Assembly (NCBI GenBank): GCA_950295325.1
Contig: OX485805.1
Location: forward strand, 20,385,501 to 20,449,500
Length of the DNA stretch: 64,000 nucleotides
Origin: Polytrichum commune
Taxonomy: Eukaryota; Streptophyta; Polytrichopsida; Polytrichales; Polytrichaceae
Direction: 5' to 3'
Shown: piece after piece, positions 46,058 to 57,450 of the stretch
How the letters are laid out: the number at the start of each line of letters is the position of its first letter
Numbering within the stretch: the stretch's first letter is position 1
Program-made: the position numbers and the translations under genes
Notes under the pieces: model-generated
Seen by the model: only the letters and a program-made list of their open reading frames with translations
Told to the model about the DNA's origin: nothing
Database searches by the model: none

Positions 46058-48162
46058 ATCTCATCACCTTGACATAATCTTGAGAGATTCATTGCGTTGA
46101 GAAACCACAACCATTTGGTGCACATGTGGCTTTCTAGGATTGGGGGAAGAGGACACTTTTCACATAATAGAACCCTCTCCTTCCCATGTCCTCAATCTAG
46201 GCCATCGGCCCTCATGATTTGAGGGCCCATAGGAGAGGGTGCCAAAATGATTGTGGTTGGTAACCCCTCTCGACCCTCCTAGATGTCGAAAGTTACCTGG
46301 TCCATAACTGGTTGCTCATCCAAGTGGAGATCACTTCTAACGACTCTCATGAGTTTTCACATCCTAAAAGAGGACATTTCATGCATAACCTCTAGTGTGC
46401 GTCCATTTATTAGTATGGTTGTGCTTCATGAACAATTTGAGGTGGATGTCTCATTATTCTTGCAACTTGTCATCCACTCTCTTCTCATCAATTATGTCCT
46501 CACAACTAATCGACCATCTATCAACATGGATTTTTTGCATTTTTATTTTACTATTATGATTTTATCCATTCGCTATCAATTGGTTAGGTCTTGTAAGTCG
46601 ATCATCCATCTTCTCTCAGAGTTATTGCCCATGAGTGATCAATCACCTCGACAACAATTGTGATCATGTGAGGGACCTTATGCTTTCTCCAATTAGTATG
46701 GAAGATACCTACTTCTAGCCTTAGAACTATCATGATTTACCTGTAAACAAACACTTCGGCCCAATGTATGCTCAGGGGATGGATTCGTGGGTTGGCCCAA
46801 ACTAAGAATTTCAAAATGGTAGGACCACTTGATTTCATCAAATCCATCCCCAATGATTTTGTTCTAGGGTTGGGTCCAAACATTTACTCATTCTATGTGG
46901 CATCCTAGGTGGCAAAAACCATGATGAGGTTCTCCTTGATTAGAACTCCCAACATGGGTTAGATTAGGCTCATCCATACCGCCAATTAAAGGAAGGTTAA
47001 TTCCCTTCCCTAATCCCTCCCCCCCCCGGAAGAAGAAGGGGGAAAAAAAAGATAAGAAAATACAAAAGACAAAAGACAAAAAAAACAAAACAAAACAAGG
47101 GGGGAAAAAACCAAAAAACATTGGGACCTAATATCGGGCCTCAATTTAGGGTAATCGTTTAGGGTGATCCCAATAAATATTTCTATAATTGCCTTATTCC
47201 TTATAAAGCGCAAGATTGAAGGAGGTAGAAGTGAATAGAGGTATTGTCAATTTTGTTAGGTACGCTCCATTGGGATTATTGTCTACCAATGTAGGAATTC
47301 GATGACTATTCCTTTTCATAAATTGTTCATGATTGTGTTATGGGATTGTGTGTACTAGAAATATTTTTGTTGGTTGCTTAATGCGGGGTCATACATGTCC
47401 CCCCATTCACATCGACTATTGAACCCATAATGGTTAGCATATTGTGAGCATGTAGCCCAATCTCTTTTGAACACATGTTTGTTGGTGCCGGTTCTTAGAT
47501 CCATACCTAATCACATACCACTCCAACATAGGCGTCCAAGTTATTGTTGTGTTGGATTTCGGCACGTCTACCTTACGATGTTACTATAAAGACCAAAACA
47601 AGGCTCATTGGCATGAATGGATCAAAGTCAATCAATTTGCATATGCTTGAAACTACATGTTGTGGACCACCCCATGTAATCGTGAACTAATGACGGCATG
47701 CAGTGGACACTAGCTCAACGACTATATCATTCAAAAATTACACATTGATTTTTTTTAAACAATACAATGGATTCTCAATTCAAACTAATGATTGTCAATG
47801 ACATCTTGAGATTCTTATTGAGACTAATTTGGGATCACATACCCTAATTTAAAACTTTAATGTCAATCTACACTAGCTACGCCATCTCATTGTTATATTC
47901 TCGGGGTTCACACAAATGAATGCACATTGCTTAATAATGTTCTGATAGGTAGGGCCTAGTGACTATTAACCACATGTAATAATTTTATGGGACTAGAATG
48001 AAACTCTATAAGTGGTTGGGAAGGGAAATAACTATGAGCGAGAAAAAAAGGCCCATGATTCTCCTACCATGTGAGTTTAATCTGCAAGTTGCCAAACTTA
48101 GAGCTAAAATGACTCAATTCTAGTCAAGTGGAGTTAAATATCTTTTAGTTACTTTACAACAT
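46058..48162. other. No supported gene; purine-rich tract
   Basis: 47019-47130 starts with C9 and continues as an almost pyrimidine-free A/G run (GGAAGAAGAAGGGGGAAAAA, AAAGACAAAAGACAAAAAAA). The frame 46283-46663 (126 codons) is hydrophobic, without recognised family. Remainder unremarkable. Confidence 0.35.
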
Positions 48163-48915
48163 GGGGCCATTCACAATCAGGGTACTCCTTTCGGGATAAA
48201 GGACTTAAGGACTTTGTCGCATTGATCTTGGTTTTTATCATGATTTACTATTATTTGATCAATAAATTTTACATAAATAAGTAGATAGTTCATAAGCTTT
48301 ATCAAGAAATATTTTTATTATTATTTAATAATCACCCTAAACCCTAAACCCTAGGCCACATCAGTGGCATTTTTTTGCTATTTAGGTGTGCATTGGTGGT
48401 CAATTATTTCTTGTTATGTATCTTGGTACCTTGGTAAAAGTGTCATGTGTCCATTCATATAATTTTTTTTGTCCAATTCTAATACTAGACGTTCCTTTTA
48501 CGTGTGGCCGTGAGTATATGTATATTTGGACATGTTTGGTGCCACATGTAAAGTTGGGCAATTCCTATTCAACACATATTTGGTTCTATTGGTACACACT
48601 TGAACGATGAGTGTGAGGAAATTTTTTGGGATCGTTTCGATTGATTCTTGTTGTCCTTTTCATTCCTTGATCCTAAGGTGAACAATTAAGACAACACTCC
48701 TGAATGTCCTTTAAGGAATCAAAAGGATATCTTAGATGACCCTATTCCTTCTAAATTAACTTTGTCAGTGTACTCAATATGGAGTATGAAATGTAGGTAT
48801 GATCCAAAATATGCTTCACAATACAAATCTAAGCATACCAAGCATGTGAAGTTATCCAAAAAAGTCCGTTTTCCGTTAGACGGCCAAAAGTAGTACCCTA
48901 ACCGTGAATGGCCCC
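48163..48915 (+). mobile_element. TIR element with 4-bp duplication, copy with telomere patch
   Basis: ACAT flanks both ends (48159-48162, 48916-48919). Ends GGGGCCATTCACAATCAGGG and, inward from the right, GGGGCCATTCACGGTTAGGG. 753 bp, very similar along its length to 50341-51093. A telomere-like ACCCTAAACCCTAAACCCTA lies at 48334-48353. The + strand frame 48528-48893 is the relic coding end (FGSIGTHLNDECEEIFWDRF, then KYASQYKSKHTKHVKLSKKV), with several stops. Confidence 0.92.
48334..48355 (+). repeat. Interstitial telomeric patch replacing element sequence
   Basis: ACCCTAAACCCTAAACCCTA then GG, about 2.7 units of the plant telomere repeat. In the long copy (24215-25024, read inverted) the same two flanks, AATAATCACC and GGCCACATCA, are separated by about 75 bp of unrelated sequence. 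The patch therefore sits at a deletion junction. Confidence 0.85.
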
Positions 48916-48919
48916 ACAT

Positions 48920-50336
48920 ATGAGATGGGGTTTTTTCCCACAATCCAACATGTCTTCCGGTTGTAGACAAAAAGTATTGCCCCTCAAGTATAATAGATGG
49001 GTCATCCATGTGTTCAATGGAAAATAATTTTCATCACTAACTTGTATGTCACTCAAATCAAATGATCTTTGATGATGTTGAGTTTGTAATTGTAGTGCTA
49101 GTCGTGGAAAAGTGTCTTGATGTTTTGAAGTACCGTGTGGGTAGGCTAAAAGTTGAAGGCGCCCATTGAAGGTCACTCTTGTCATGTAAAGAGAGTTTGA
49201 GCTATGGAGACATGTTGTGTCTTGGAATATTTGTAACAAGTTTGGTGAGTTGTGATGATGGTAGGTAGATTTGAACCCGGGATCTCAATATCCAAGCACA
49301 AAGCATCTTAATCTTGCACCAAAAAGGCCAATGACCTTGAATTCCTTGGAGTTGGTGGGTGTTGGGTGGAGGGGGATGGAAATCGCCTGCTTTCATCCGT
49401 TGCGTACAAATGTACCATGTTCCACCGGATTGGCCAAAAATTTGTCGTACTTGGGCCCCGAAGATGTCTTCAATAGCCTTCCATGGGCCTCACTAAAATT
49501 GTTTCCATATTGAATGATACATTCGTGCATGATGGAGAACAACATGAAAGTTTGTAGATATTCAAGGAAATATAATCATTCTCATTCTTTAGGGATTGGT
49601 GGGTGGGGGATAAACCCATCCATAAACTCAATCACAAGCTTCCCTAAACTATGAATTACTTAGAAACAACATGAGACTCCCACTCTTTAATGGTGATCAA
49701 GGATGGTTGGGAGGAAGGGCGTGGTTCGGGATTGGTTCGATTTAAAGGTATGAAGAATGAATTACACTTGAAGGAAGCATGGCATTATACCAAATTGGAA
49801 GTACAAATCTTGTTATGATCTAGTTGTAGGAGTTCACTCATGCAACATATTGTCATAGTCATAAGTGGTTATTGTATGCAATCCATCCTTCTTCTCAAGC
49901 TTATAATCCATGCCATGGCGAGGAGTAGTGCCCGGGAAGTTTTTGGGCATAGTCGGTCAAGATTCTAGTGATTCTAAATCCAACCGGTTACATGTTGACA
50001 TCTTGTGGTGTTGCTTTATTCATTTGAGGTATATTCTCCCATAGATTCCTCTAAAATGATCGGTAATTCTCCTTAAGTCTTCAACTTCAACCGGTTGTTT
50101 CTCAAACTCAACCGGTTCATTTGTAACCAACCGTTGGTTCTCCCTAAGCCCTGATGGTTAGCGATGCGGTAATAATAGCCAACAATTTGCAGTTTGGTAC
50201 TAACTTGAGCCCAACATCTTTCATGGTGATATTATAATTTGGGTGTCTTCACTACAAGCATATGAGTCATGGGTACAGGTCATGTGTCATTGGAAATCTA
50301 TGCAAATCTATCACAATGCAAACTTTTTCAGTGACT
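48920..50336. other. No supported gene; tRNA-like B-box and dispersed repeat
   Basis: 49262-49345, on the minus strand, has GGGTTCAAATC preceded by GGTGCAAGATTAAGATGC, reminiscent of polymerase III B and A boxes and so possibly a SINE or tRNA relic; weak. 49910-50140 is the partner of the coding-like repeat at 36483-36770. Frame 48898-49239 extends out of a MITE and is unsupported. Confidence 0.35.
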
Positions 50337-50340
50337 CGTG

Positions 50341-51093
50341 GGGGCCATTCACGATCAGGGCACTACTTTCGGGACAAAGGACTTAAGGACTTTGTCGCAT
50401 TGATCTTGGTTTTTATCATGATTTACTATTATTTGATCAATAAATTTTACATAAATAAGTAGATAGTTCATAAGATTTATCAATAAATATTTTTATTATT
50501 ATTTAATAATCACCCTAAACCCTAAACCCTAGGCCACATCAGTGGCATTTTTTTGCTATTTAGGTGTGCATTGGTGGTCAATTATTTCCTGTTATGTATC
50601 TTGGTACCTTGGTAAAAGTGTCATGTGTCCATTCATATAAATTTTTTTGTCCAATTCTAATACTAGACGTTCCTTTTACGTGAGGTCGTGAGTACATGTA
50701 TATTTGGACATGTTTGGTGCCACATGTAAAGTTGGCCAATTGCTATTCAATAGATATTTGGTTCTATTGGTACACACTTGAATGATGAGTGTGAGGAATT
50801 TTTTTGGGATTGTTTCAATTGATTCTTGTTGTCCTTTTCATTCCTTGATCCTAAGGTGAACAATTAAGACAACACTCCTGAATGTCCTTTAAGGAATCAA
50901 AAGGATGTCTTAGATAACCCTATTCCTTCTAAATTAACTTTGTCAGTGTACTCGATATGGAGTATGAAATGTAGGTATGATCCAAAATATGCTTCACAAT
51001 ACAAATCTAAGCATACCAAGCATGTGAAGTTATCCAAAAAAGTCCGTTTTCCGTTAGACGGCCAAAAGTAGTACCCTAACCGTGAATGGCCCC
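50341..51093 (+). mobile_element. TIR element with 4-bp duplication, second patch-bearing copy
   Basis: CGTG flanks both ends (50337-50340, 51094-51097), different from the duplications of the other copies, so this is an independent insertion and not a segmental duplicate. Same ends, same telomere patch (50512-50533) and the same relic coding end (50706-51071) as 48163-48915, with only scattered substitutions between them, implying recent activity. Confidence 0.92.
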
Positions 51094-51097
51094 CGTG

Positions 51098-52752
51098 TCA
51101 ATTGCCCAAATCTCATATGCTTGCAATGCTTCATTGGTACATTACACTTATATGTAAGGTCTTGGGATCAAACTCGTGTTGCGTTAACGAATACGTGAAT
51201 CTTGAGAGCATGACCATAAAGGATTCCAAATGTTTATGAGGTTTAAATTAACACATTCAAAGAGTGTTGTCATGTTGTTTAAATTTGGATTTTTAGGTTG
51301 TCATACTAGGATGAATGGGCCAAACTAACCTTGCGTAGACCGATTCAAAATCTAGGGTGATGGGTATCATGGACAAATCCAATGAAGAACCTCCACATCC
51401 ACCGCCGGGGGGGGGGGGGGTGTGTTGTTGTTGTTATTGTTTAATGCACACATTGCTTCAAGAAATACGTGTAAATAGGGTTTTGCCATTTTTCCTATTT
51501 TCTTCCCCAAAATAATATGTTTTGCAATGTGCATGTCTCGATGGTGCAAATAATACATTGTTATTTCAATATAATTTTGTGCTTATTTACTTCAACTTTG
51601 TAATATGCTTCATTTTCTATGTAAGCTATGTAACCTTGATGCGGCTACTTTTCTTTATCACAAACACCTTTATGTGAGTGGTAAATTACAAGGCCTATAT
51701 TTCAGAATGGACACATAAGGATATGTGTGTACCTTTTTTATGTTCAATAGTGAGCGCGATTGGCAAGGCCTATGTGGTCATTTGAAGAGAACAAAAATCT
51801 CAAGACCTTGTAGACATTGCATCTCTACTCCAATTTCAAAACTTAAAATGACAATCCTTGTGATTTACAATTACTATATGACACAATTCAATGATTCCAT
51901 CCAATAGCCCGTGTCTTTGGGGTGGAATTGAAAGTGTTCACAATAGAATCACATATCTTATTACCGAGCCCTAATCATTGAAGGATGTGGAGTGTGTTTA
52001 TATGGGAAACACGATGACTTATAGGAACCCCCAGCAAATATTGATATATTATTATTTTTAGATTTTTTTAAGACAATTGAAACGCATTTCTTTCAATGCT
52101 AGTCAACCATATGAAACTATACAAAACCCACAACGACCTAAAAGGGAGAGCTTGGCGGGCTCTCTCGGATGCATCTGGTGGAACCAAAAGACACCTCTTA
52201 AGTTTGCGTAAACACCCTAAAAATGTTTGAAACTGGGATTTAAGTATATTTGGATTCATGCACGAGTTTTGGACAATTCCAACCGCCAATATGACGTACA
52301 CTGAATTGCAAAACTACACAAATACGGTGGCTTGTGAACATGGAATACAAACATTTGAAGTTGTGGTTGTTGTATCGTTGCCTATGTTGTTGTTGTTTGA
52401 TGTTTTTGTCCCCACGAGTGCACATCTCTTATTATTTATGCACAAGTGATTTGTCCAAATATACTTAAATGTTAATTTATCTTGAGCCAACCTTAGGCGC
52501 TCTCATGTTCTAGTGCATAGTCCTAGTGTTGTCCCAACAAGTATTGAAACAATCTACATGTGATCTAGGATATTTATTTTTAGCACAACCTAATAAAACA
52601 AGGAAGTGAAAAGATTTTTTTTTCAATTTTTTTTCTTTTCTTCCAGCTGCAAGTTTTGTTTCCGTGCTTCTAGGCGGAGGGTGAAAGTTGTAGGCTCACT
52701 TTAGTTCATCCTTTGCGAGATAAGGCAAGCCCATCGTTGATTGAGCCTAGTG
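51098..52752. repeat. Gene-free; old dispersed repeat blocks and G15 tract
   Basis: 51370-51620 matches 10470-10870, 51745-51860 resembles 9210-9320, and 52246-52470 matches 8945-9165 (GTTTTGGACAATTCC, GGAATACAAACATTTGAAG, TTTTTGTCCCCACGAGTGCA). G15 at 51406-51420 is followed by a GTT run. Short frames lack domains. Confidence 0.5.
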
Positions 52753-52932
52753 TTGCCCCAAATGCCTGAAAATCCAACCATTTTAAGGGCAAGGCGCTTG
52801 ACCACCACCTGGCTCGTTTTCCGTCAAGTAGAGAGACGAATACATGGCCGGGAATCGAACCCCCAACCACTCCGTTCGGTTTGGGTATCCTTTCCACTAT
52901 CATATGGTAGCTTAGGGTCATCTCGGACCATA
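52753..52932 (-). mobile_element. tRNA-derived SINE, copy 2
   Basis: The minus strand begins TATGGTCCGAGATGACCCTA, with GATAGTGGAAAGG (A-box-like) and GGTTCGATTCCCGG (B-box), then GTCTCTCTACTTGACGG and CCAGGTGGTGGTCAAG, matching 15103-15272. Flanks GATTGAGCCTAG (left) and GATTGGACCTAT (right) may be an eroded duplication. The 3' tail is less clear than in copy 1. Confidence 0.78.
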
Positions 52933-52936
52933 GATT

Positions 52937-53350
52937 GGACCTATGATCGGGGAGAACCGACGGCTAGTTCATTATCAGCCAATGGATTTCCCCTCATGGC
53001 CGGTCCAAATTTCCAACCATCAGATGGCAATCCAATTGTAATTTCAATCCTTCGGCAATTAGCCGATGAACCAGAAAATGTCCCGGAAATGTAGCCGATT
53101 CTTCTTGTGAGTTAATGGATTTCAGCCAGAAGAAGTATTCAGATTTCAAATACTGGCCGATACCCATGTCTACATCTAACTTAGAAAGTATGATGCGTGT
53201 TGCTATAGAAGGCCCGGACAATGATTTTGATGACATTCTAACAAGTGCTCTAGATCTTTGGAAGGATGCTGCTCAGTTTCGTTATTTGTATAGCAATCCA
53301 TAGCGCTATTTGTCTGGGGCATCTAATGATGCACTTGAGGAAGTACCCTA
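52937..53350 (+). pseudogene. Unidentified coding-like fragment
   Basis: Two adjoining frames, one to 53094 (PNFQPSDGNPIVISILRQLA, DEPENVPEM) and one from 53115 (TSNLESMMRVAIEGPDNDF, DDILTSALDLWKDAAQFRYL), then a stop and RYLSGASNDALEEVP. The amphipathic acidic text looks protein-like and unlike random AT-rich DNA. An hAT-type transposase fragment is possible but no diagnostic motif was found. Confidence 0.3.
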
Positions 53351-54126
53351 AACCTTAAACTTTTTGAATTATGCAACCTTTCCATGACCAAATCCAATTG
53401 CTTCCATGAAGAATTGGGGGACCCTTGGCCTTCAAGCGGTGAAGGCATTGCTAGGTTCAATTCCTCTTCAAATTGAAAGTTTTGAACATGCCTTTCTTTT
53501 CACTTATTCAAGATTTTGTACTAAGAAATGATTTCTAATAACTTTTCATACATTTTTTCAACAATCAATTAGTGCCGATATGAATCCATTTAATCGGGTA
53601 TTGGCCAATGAAAATATGAAAATATAGGCAATTGGCCGATTGATTTTACAAATGACCGGCTGTTGCCAATGTAAATTGGAAAAAATCCGACCCTTTGTAG
53701 CAACTACCGGCAATTAGCCACTAAGGCTTCAAAAGCTTCCCGAACTCTGGATTGGACCTCTTGGGTGCTTTGAGATGAATGTCCAAGGCCAAGTTACAAA
53801 GTATGACATGTAAGAGAATAAAATCTAGAGCTGCATATATCAATCTTGAAAACTTTTCAGAAGTTAGAAGGTACCTGAGGCCAGGGAAGGCTCCCATTGG
53901 CCGCATCATGACACACCCCAAGTTGACTTCAATTCAAAAGTAACCCCTAACCGACACGTAAATCATAGCAGCAGGTTTCACTTCCAAGCCCGTAAGTTCA
54001 TTAATTAATAAGCTTGCATCGAATGGAGGTTATATAGTTAATTAGTTAAGCCACCACTATTGGGTTAGGGCCTCGGTATTCGTGACCATGAATCGGGGCT
54101 CTAGATTCTTCATTGGCAAGTAATAA
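53351..54126. other. No supported feature
   Basis: Repeated GGCCGATT/GGCAATTGGCC phrases at 53565-53720; no gene. Confidence 0.4.
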
Positions 54127-55075
54127 GGCCCCGTTCTCACACGGGTCCCAAGTCCTAAGTCCCAAAGTCGCTTGAGGTGAATCCGTGCAATCTCAGCCGT
54201 TGAGAGCACGGAAGTTGGGACTTACCACTTCACACGGGTCCCAAGTATGACATGGATGTCTACATGATAACAGTTTTTGGAGATGAGGCTTGGGACTTGT
54301 GTTGAGATCAGTTGAGTCGAGCAATCTTAGCCGTTGAGAGCATGAAAGCTGGGACTTATTACTACACACATGTCCCAAGTCTTAAGTCATAGGTATGACA
54401 TGGATGCCTACATGGCAACACTTTTTGGAGTTGAGGCTTGGGACTTGTGTTGAGAGTTGGGTCGAGCAATCTTAGCCGTTGAGAGCATGGAAGCTGGGAC
54501 TTATTACTACACACGGGTCCCAAGTCTTAAGTCCCACGTATGACATGGATGCCTACATGGCAACACTTTTTGGAGGTGAGGCTCGGGACTTGTGTTGAGA
54601 GTTGGGTCGAGCAATCTTAGCCGTTGAGAGCCTGAAAGCTGGGACTTATTACTACACACGGGTCCCAAGTCTTAAGTCCCAAGTATGACATGGATGCCTA
54701 CATGGCAACACTTTTTGGAGGTGAGGCTCGGGACTTGTGTTGAGAGTTGGGTCGAGCAATCTTAGCCGTTGAGAGCATGGAAGCTGGGACTTATTACTTT
54801 ACACATGTCCCCAAGTCCCAAGTCCCAAGTATGACATGGATGCTCACATGGCAACACTTTTTGAGGGTGAGGCTCGAGACTTGTGTTGAAAATTGGATCG
54901 AACAAAAGACTAGACCCAAATCTCAACACAAGTCATGTGAGTATTTTTACATATATATTCAAGATCCGACTTCAATGATAATTCACCATAATTTAAATGG
55001 TTTCTGGAGGCTCAAAAGTTTGCGACTTTGCCTTCATGTTGGAACTTGGGACTTGGGACCCGTGTGAACCGGACC
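54127..55075. mobile_element. PIF/Harbinger-like element carrying a 145-bp satellite
   Basis: TAA flanks both ends (54124-54126, 55076-55078). Inverted ends: GGCCCCGTTCTCACACGGGT left and GGTCCGGTTCACACGGGTCC inward from the right, both continuing CAAGTCC. Between them, units of exactly 145 bp start at the GCAATCTTAGCCGTTGAGAG phrase at 54321, 54466, 54611 and 54756, with a shorter first unit from 54187 (134 bp). Each unit contains CACACGGGTCCCAAGTCTTA, a copy of the element's own terminus. The 106-codon frame at 54747-55067 is not supported. Confidence 0.88.
54187..54870 (+). repeat. 145-bp tandem satellite inside the MITE
   Basis: About four and a half units. The middle ones are nearly identical (ATGACATGGATGCCTACATG, GGCAACACTTTTTGGAGGTG, GGGACTTGTGTTGAGAGTTG); outer ones are more diverged. 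Three successive 145-bp intervals between identical phrases. Confidence 0.93.
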
Positions 55076-55078
55076 TAA

Positions 55079-55618
55079 TATAAGTACAGCCATGAGCTTA
55101 ATAGCATACATGCATAGGGCTGCAATATCATTACATAGTGCTAGTGGTCATTGATTAAAACTCGTGAAATCTGGAGGAATTCCAGGGACTCCTTATCATT
55201 TGTCCTATGTTTTGTATGACACACACGTTACGTATTGACTTTCTCATAATATGATCATTCACTGTTCATTAACACATTATGTGTATGTAATTCAAGTTTG
55301 CGACCAATTCATTCAAAAGTGCTTTGGTCACTTTTAGGCTCACTAACCCACATGTGGGAAAGACCAATCATTCTTCTTTGTTTTTTGAGACCAAAAAATG
55401 AATACCCTAAATGAATCAAGAATTAAGAAAATGAGTCTGCTTTGAGGGGAGGTGGAGCCCCTCAAACGCACAACACCGCCATGTAACAAGGTAATAACTA
55501 CTGGACCTCACCAAGAATGACCCACCATAATCACCGTCTGAGGGTAGATCCCCACCCCATCAATTAAAGACAATTCCCATAGTGTACCACCAAATGAACA
55601 ACAACAATACTTAACAAC
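55079..55618. other. No supported feature
   Basis: No domains or partners recognised. Confidence 0.4.
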
Positions 55619-56000
55619 CTACATACAATGTCGTTTCCATGTTATCTCTCCTACATAGAACATATGTAGTGCCTCATGTTCGGTTGAAACTGTGGAGCAA
55701 TGCCTCGACTGAGGAAGTGGTGATCTACACAGATTTAACCACCCTCTTTCAAGTTGCCTTAGCATACATAATGACACCATATTGGATGTGGTGTTTAACT
55801 TGGGTATCGTGCCTTTGATCTTGGTTAAAAAAACTCGAATCATTGCGTTCAATCCAGATAGTTTGGAGAGTAATATTACGGAGAAGTTGCCAAATTTTAT
55901 TCTTTATAATAAGCTTATTGGGATTCTTTTCACCAAGAAAAAGGTTGATTCCAATGGAAGCTACCATAGTTGCCTATCCTCACTCCATACAAATCATACA
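55619..56000 (-). pseudogene. Non-LTR retrotransposon (LINE) C-terminal fragment
   Basis: The minus-strand frame 55749-55967 reads IWQLLRNITLQTIWIERNDS, characteristic of the zf-RVT region after the reverse transcriptase of plant LINEs (usual pattern W-x-IWxERN). The adjoining minus frame 55619-55852 ends EITWKRHCM, a plausible continuation after a frameshift. No reverse transcriptase YxDD or endonuclease domain is nearby, so this is a 5'-truncated, decayed copy. Confidence 0.6.
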
Positions 56001-57441
56001 TGATGAAGGTGGCCCACTACCATGCCTTCCTGACCTTAATGTCGTCCTAGAACTTGTGTGTGATGAATTCACTTGTGTTACAAAAGGCAACAATGTTTGA
56101 AGATAGAAGCTAGTGCGATGTGGGCCTTCCTCTTAATGGTTGTGACCACTTTGTGCCATATGGACCACGTGAAGAACAACTAGATTAGAGTGGATTGCAA
56201 GCATGTGACCATTAGAACTTGTAGTTCTTTGGAAGGCAACCTTGCCACTTGTCCACTGCCCGTGTAGTCCCATGAGTATGGTTGATGGTAAAGTCTTTAT
56301 TGAACTTCATGGTATATTGAGAAATCGAAACCCCTCCACCCATCTGCACCAATTCAATTCCCATCTAAGGATGGTCCCATAGGAAAAAAAAAAAAAAAAA
56401 AAAAAGTAAAAAAAATCCCATAATAGCGTAGGTAATTTTCACATCGTGGAAAAACCCATCGTGTCCCTAATGAGATGCTCCCATTCACTAAGGCATCGAA
56501 AATGGGTGCCAAGTGTGAAGCCTTTAACGTGTAGAGGCATGGCCCAAGCATGGAGGCAATTAAGTAGTGATGCATACAAGAAGGTTGCGAAGGAGGCTAG
56601 GCATTGTATAACACAAGTATGGTCCGCCTCTCTTTTGAATTAGAGCCCAATCAATTGTGTAGGGAGTGTGGTGCTTGAGTCGTTATCAAGCAAGTGGGCG
56701 CAATTCATTTCATATGTTGGTCATAAGGATGGTCTAGTCACCAACCTATGCCGGGGCAAGTGTGAGCTTAATTTCACCTCATTACACGCAAGAGGAATAT
56801 TGCGTTTACTAACCCATAGTTCATCCACACATTGGATACCCTTGTGGTAGAGTTCATAGGCCCCATGGTATGGAAAACCATTGCTAATGAGTTCAAACCC
56901 TATGGACCGCCAATTGTTTGAATGGAGCATTTCCATGAGGGTGAGTGGGGGAGTTGGTGTTTGCCTTTCACCATCTCTTCCACTCTTTACTAACGTGCCC
57001 CCAAACTTAGATGCCGGAATAGCCTTGGTGTTGCGTACTAGTAAACAATTGAGACTAGCCCCCCCCCCCCCCCCAACGTCTTCCCCTTTGTGGGTTGAAT
57101 ATGGCTAGCTAGTACCGAAGACCATTCTTGTTTGCCTTCATTCACAATACTTAAAACAAGTTATTGCCGCACGTTACACGTATCATAGGAAGTTTTCAAT
57201 CATGGATTGTCATTGAGGTGTCCCACAAACAACCTCAATGCAATTTCATATACTATCGTTCCATTAGGTAGATGATAGGGTATGTGGGGCTGGGGATTCG
57301 TGGTGTGTATGTAAACTCGTCACATAGGAAGGTCAAAATGCAATGAATTATTTGTAAAGCCTAAAATTATTATTTAAAGATTTAGGCGATATCAAAGATC
57401 CCAAATTGCTCAAACAAGGTGCAGTAATATCATTGGAATGA
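56001..57441. other. No confirmed gene; A22 and C16 tracts
   Basis: Short + strand frames at 56446-56643 and 56668-56850 have an ordinary protein-like look (SLMRCSHSLRHRKWVPSVKP, AYKKVAKEARHC) but no known family. A22 at 56384-56405; C16 at 57059-57074. May be further LINE-derived sequence. Confidence 0.3.
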
Positions 57442-57450
57442 ATAGGCCCC

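Noticed and set aside
45195-46072. 175- and 117-codon + strand frames as a gene pair
   Set aside because: The second frame lies almost wholly within a TTA-flanked MITE and the first runs into it. No domains, and competing frames exist.
49262-49345. A tRNA gene on the minus strand
   Set aside because: Only a B-box-like GGGTTCAAATC and a weak A-box are present. No cloverleaf with a paired acceptor stem could be drawn.
54187-54870. Regular repeats as a CRISPR array
   Set aside because: The units are contiguous 145-bp tandem copies without unique spacers, in a plant transposon.
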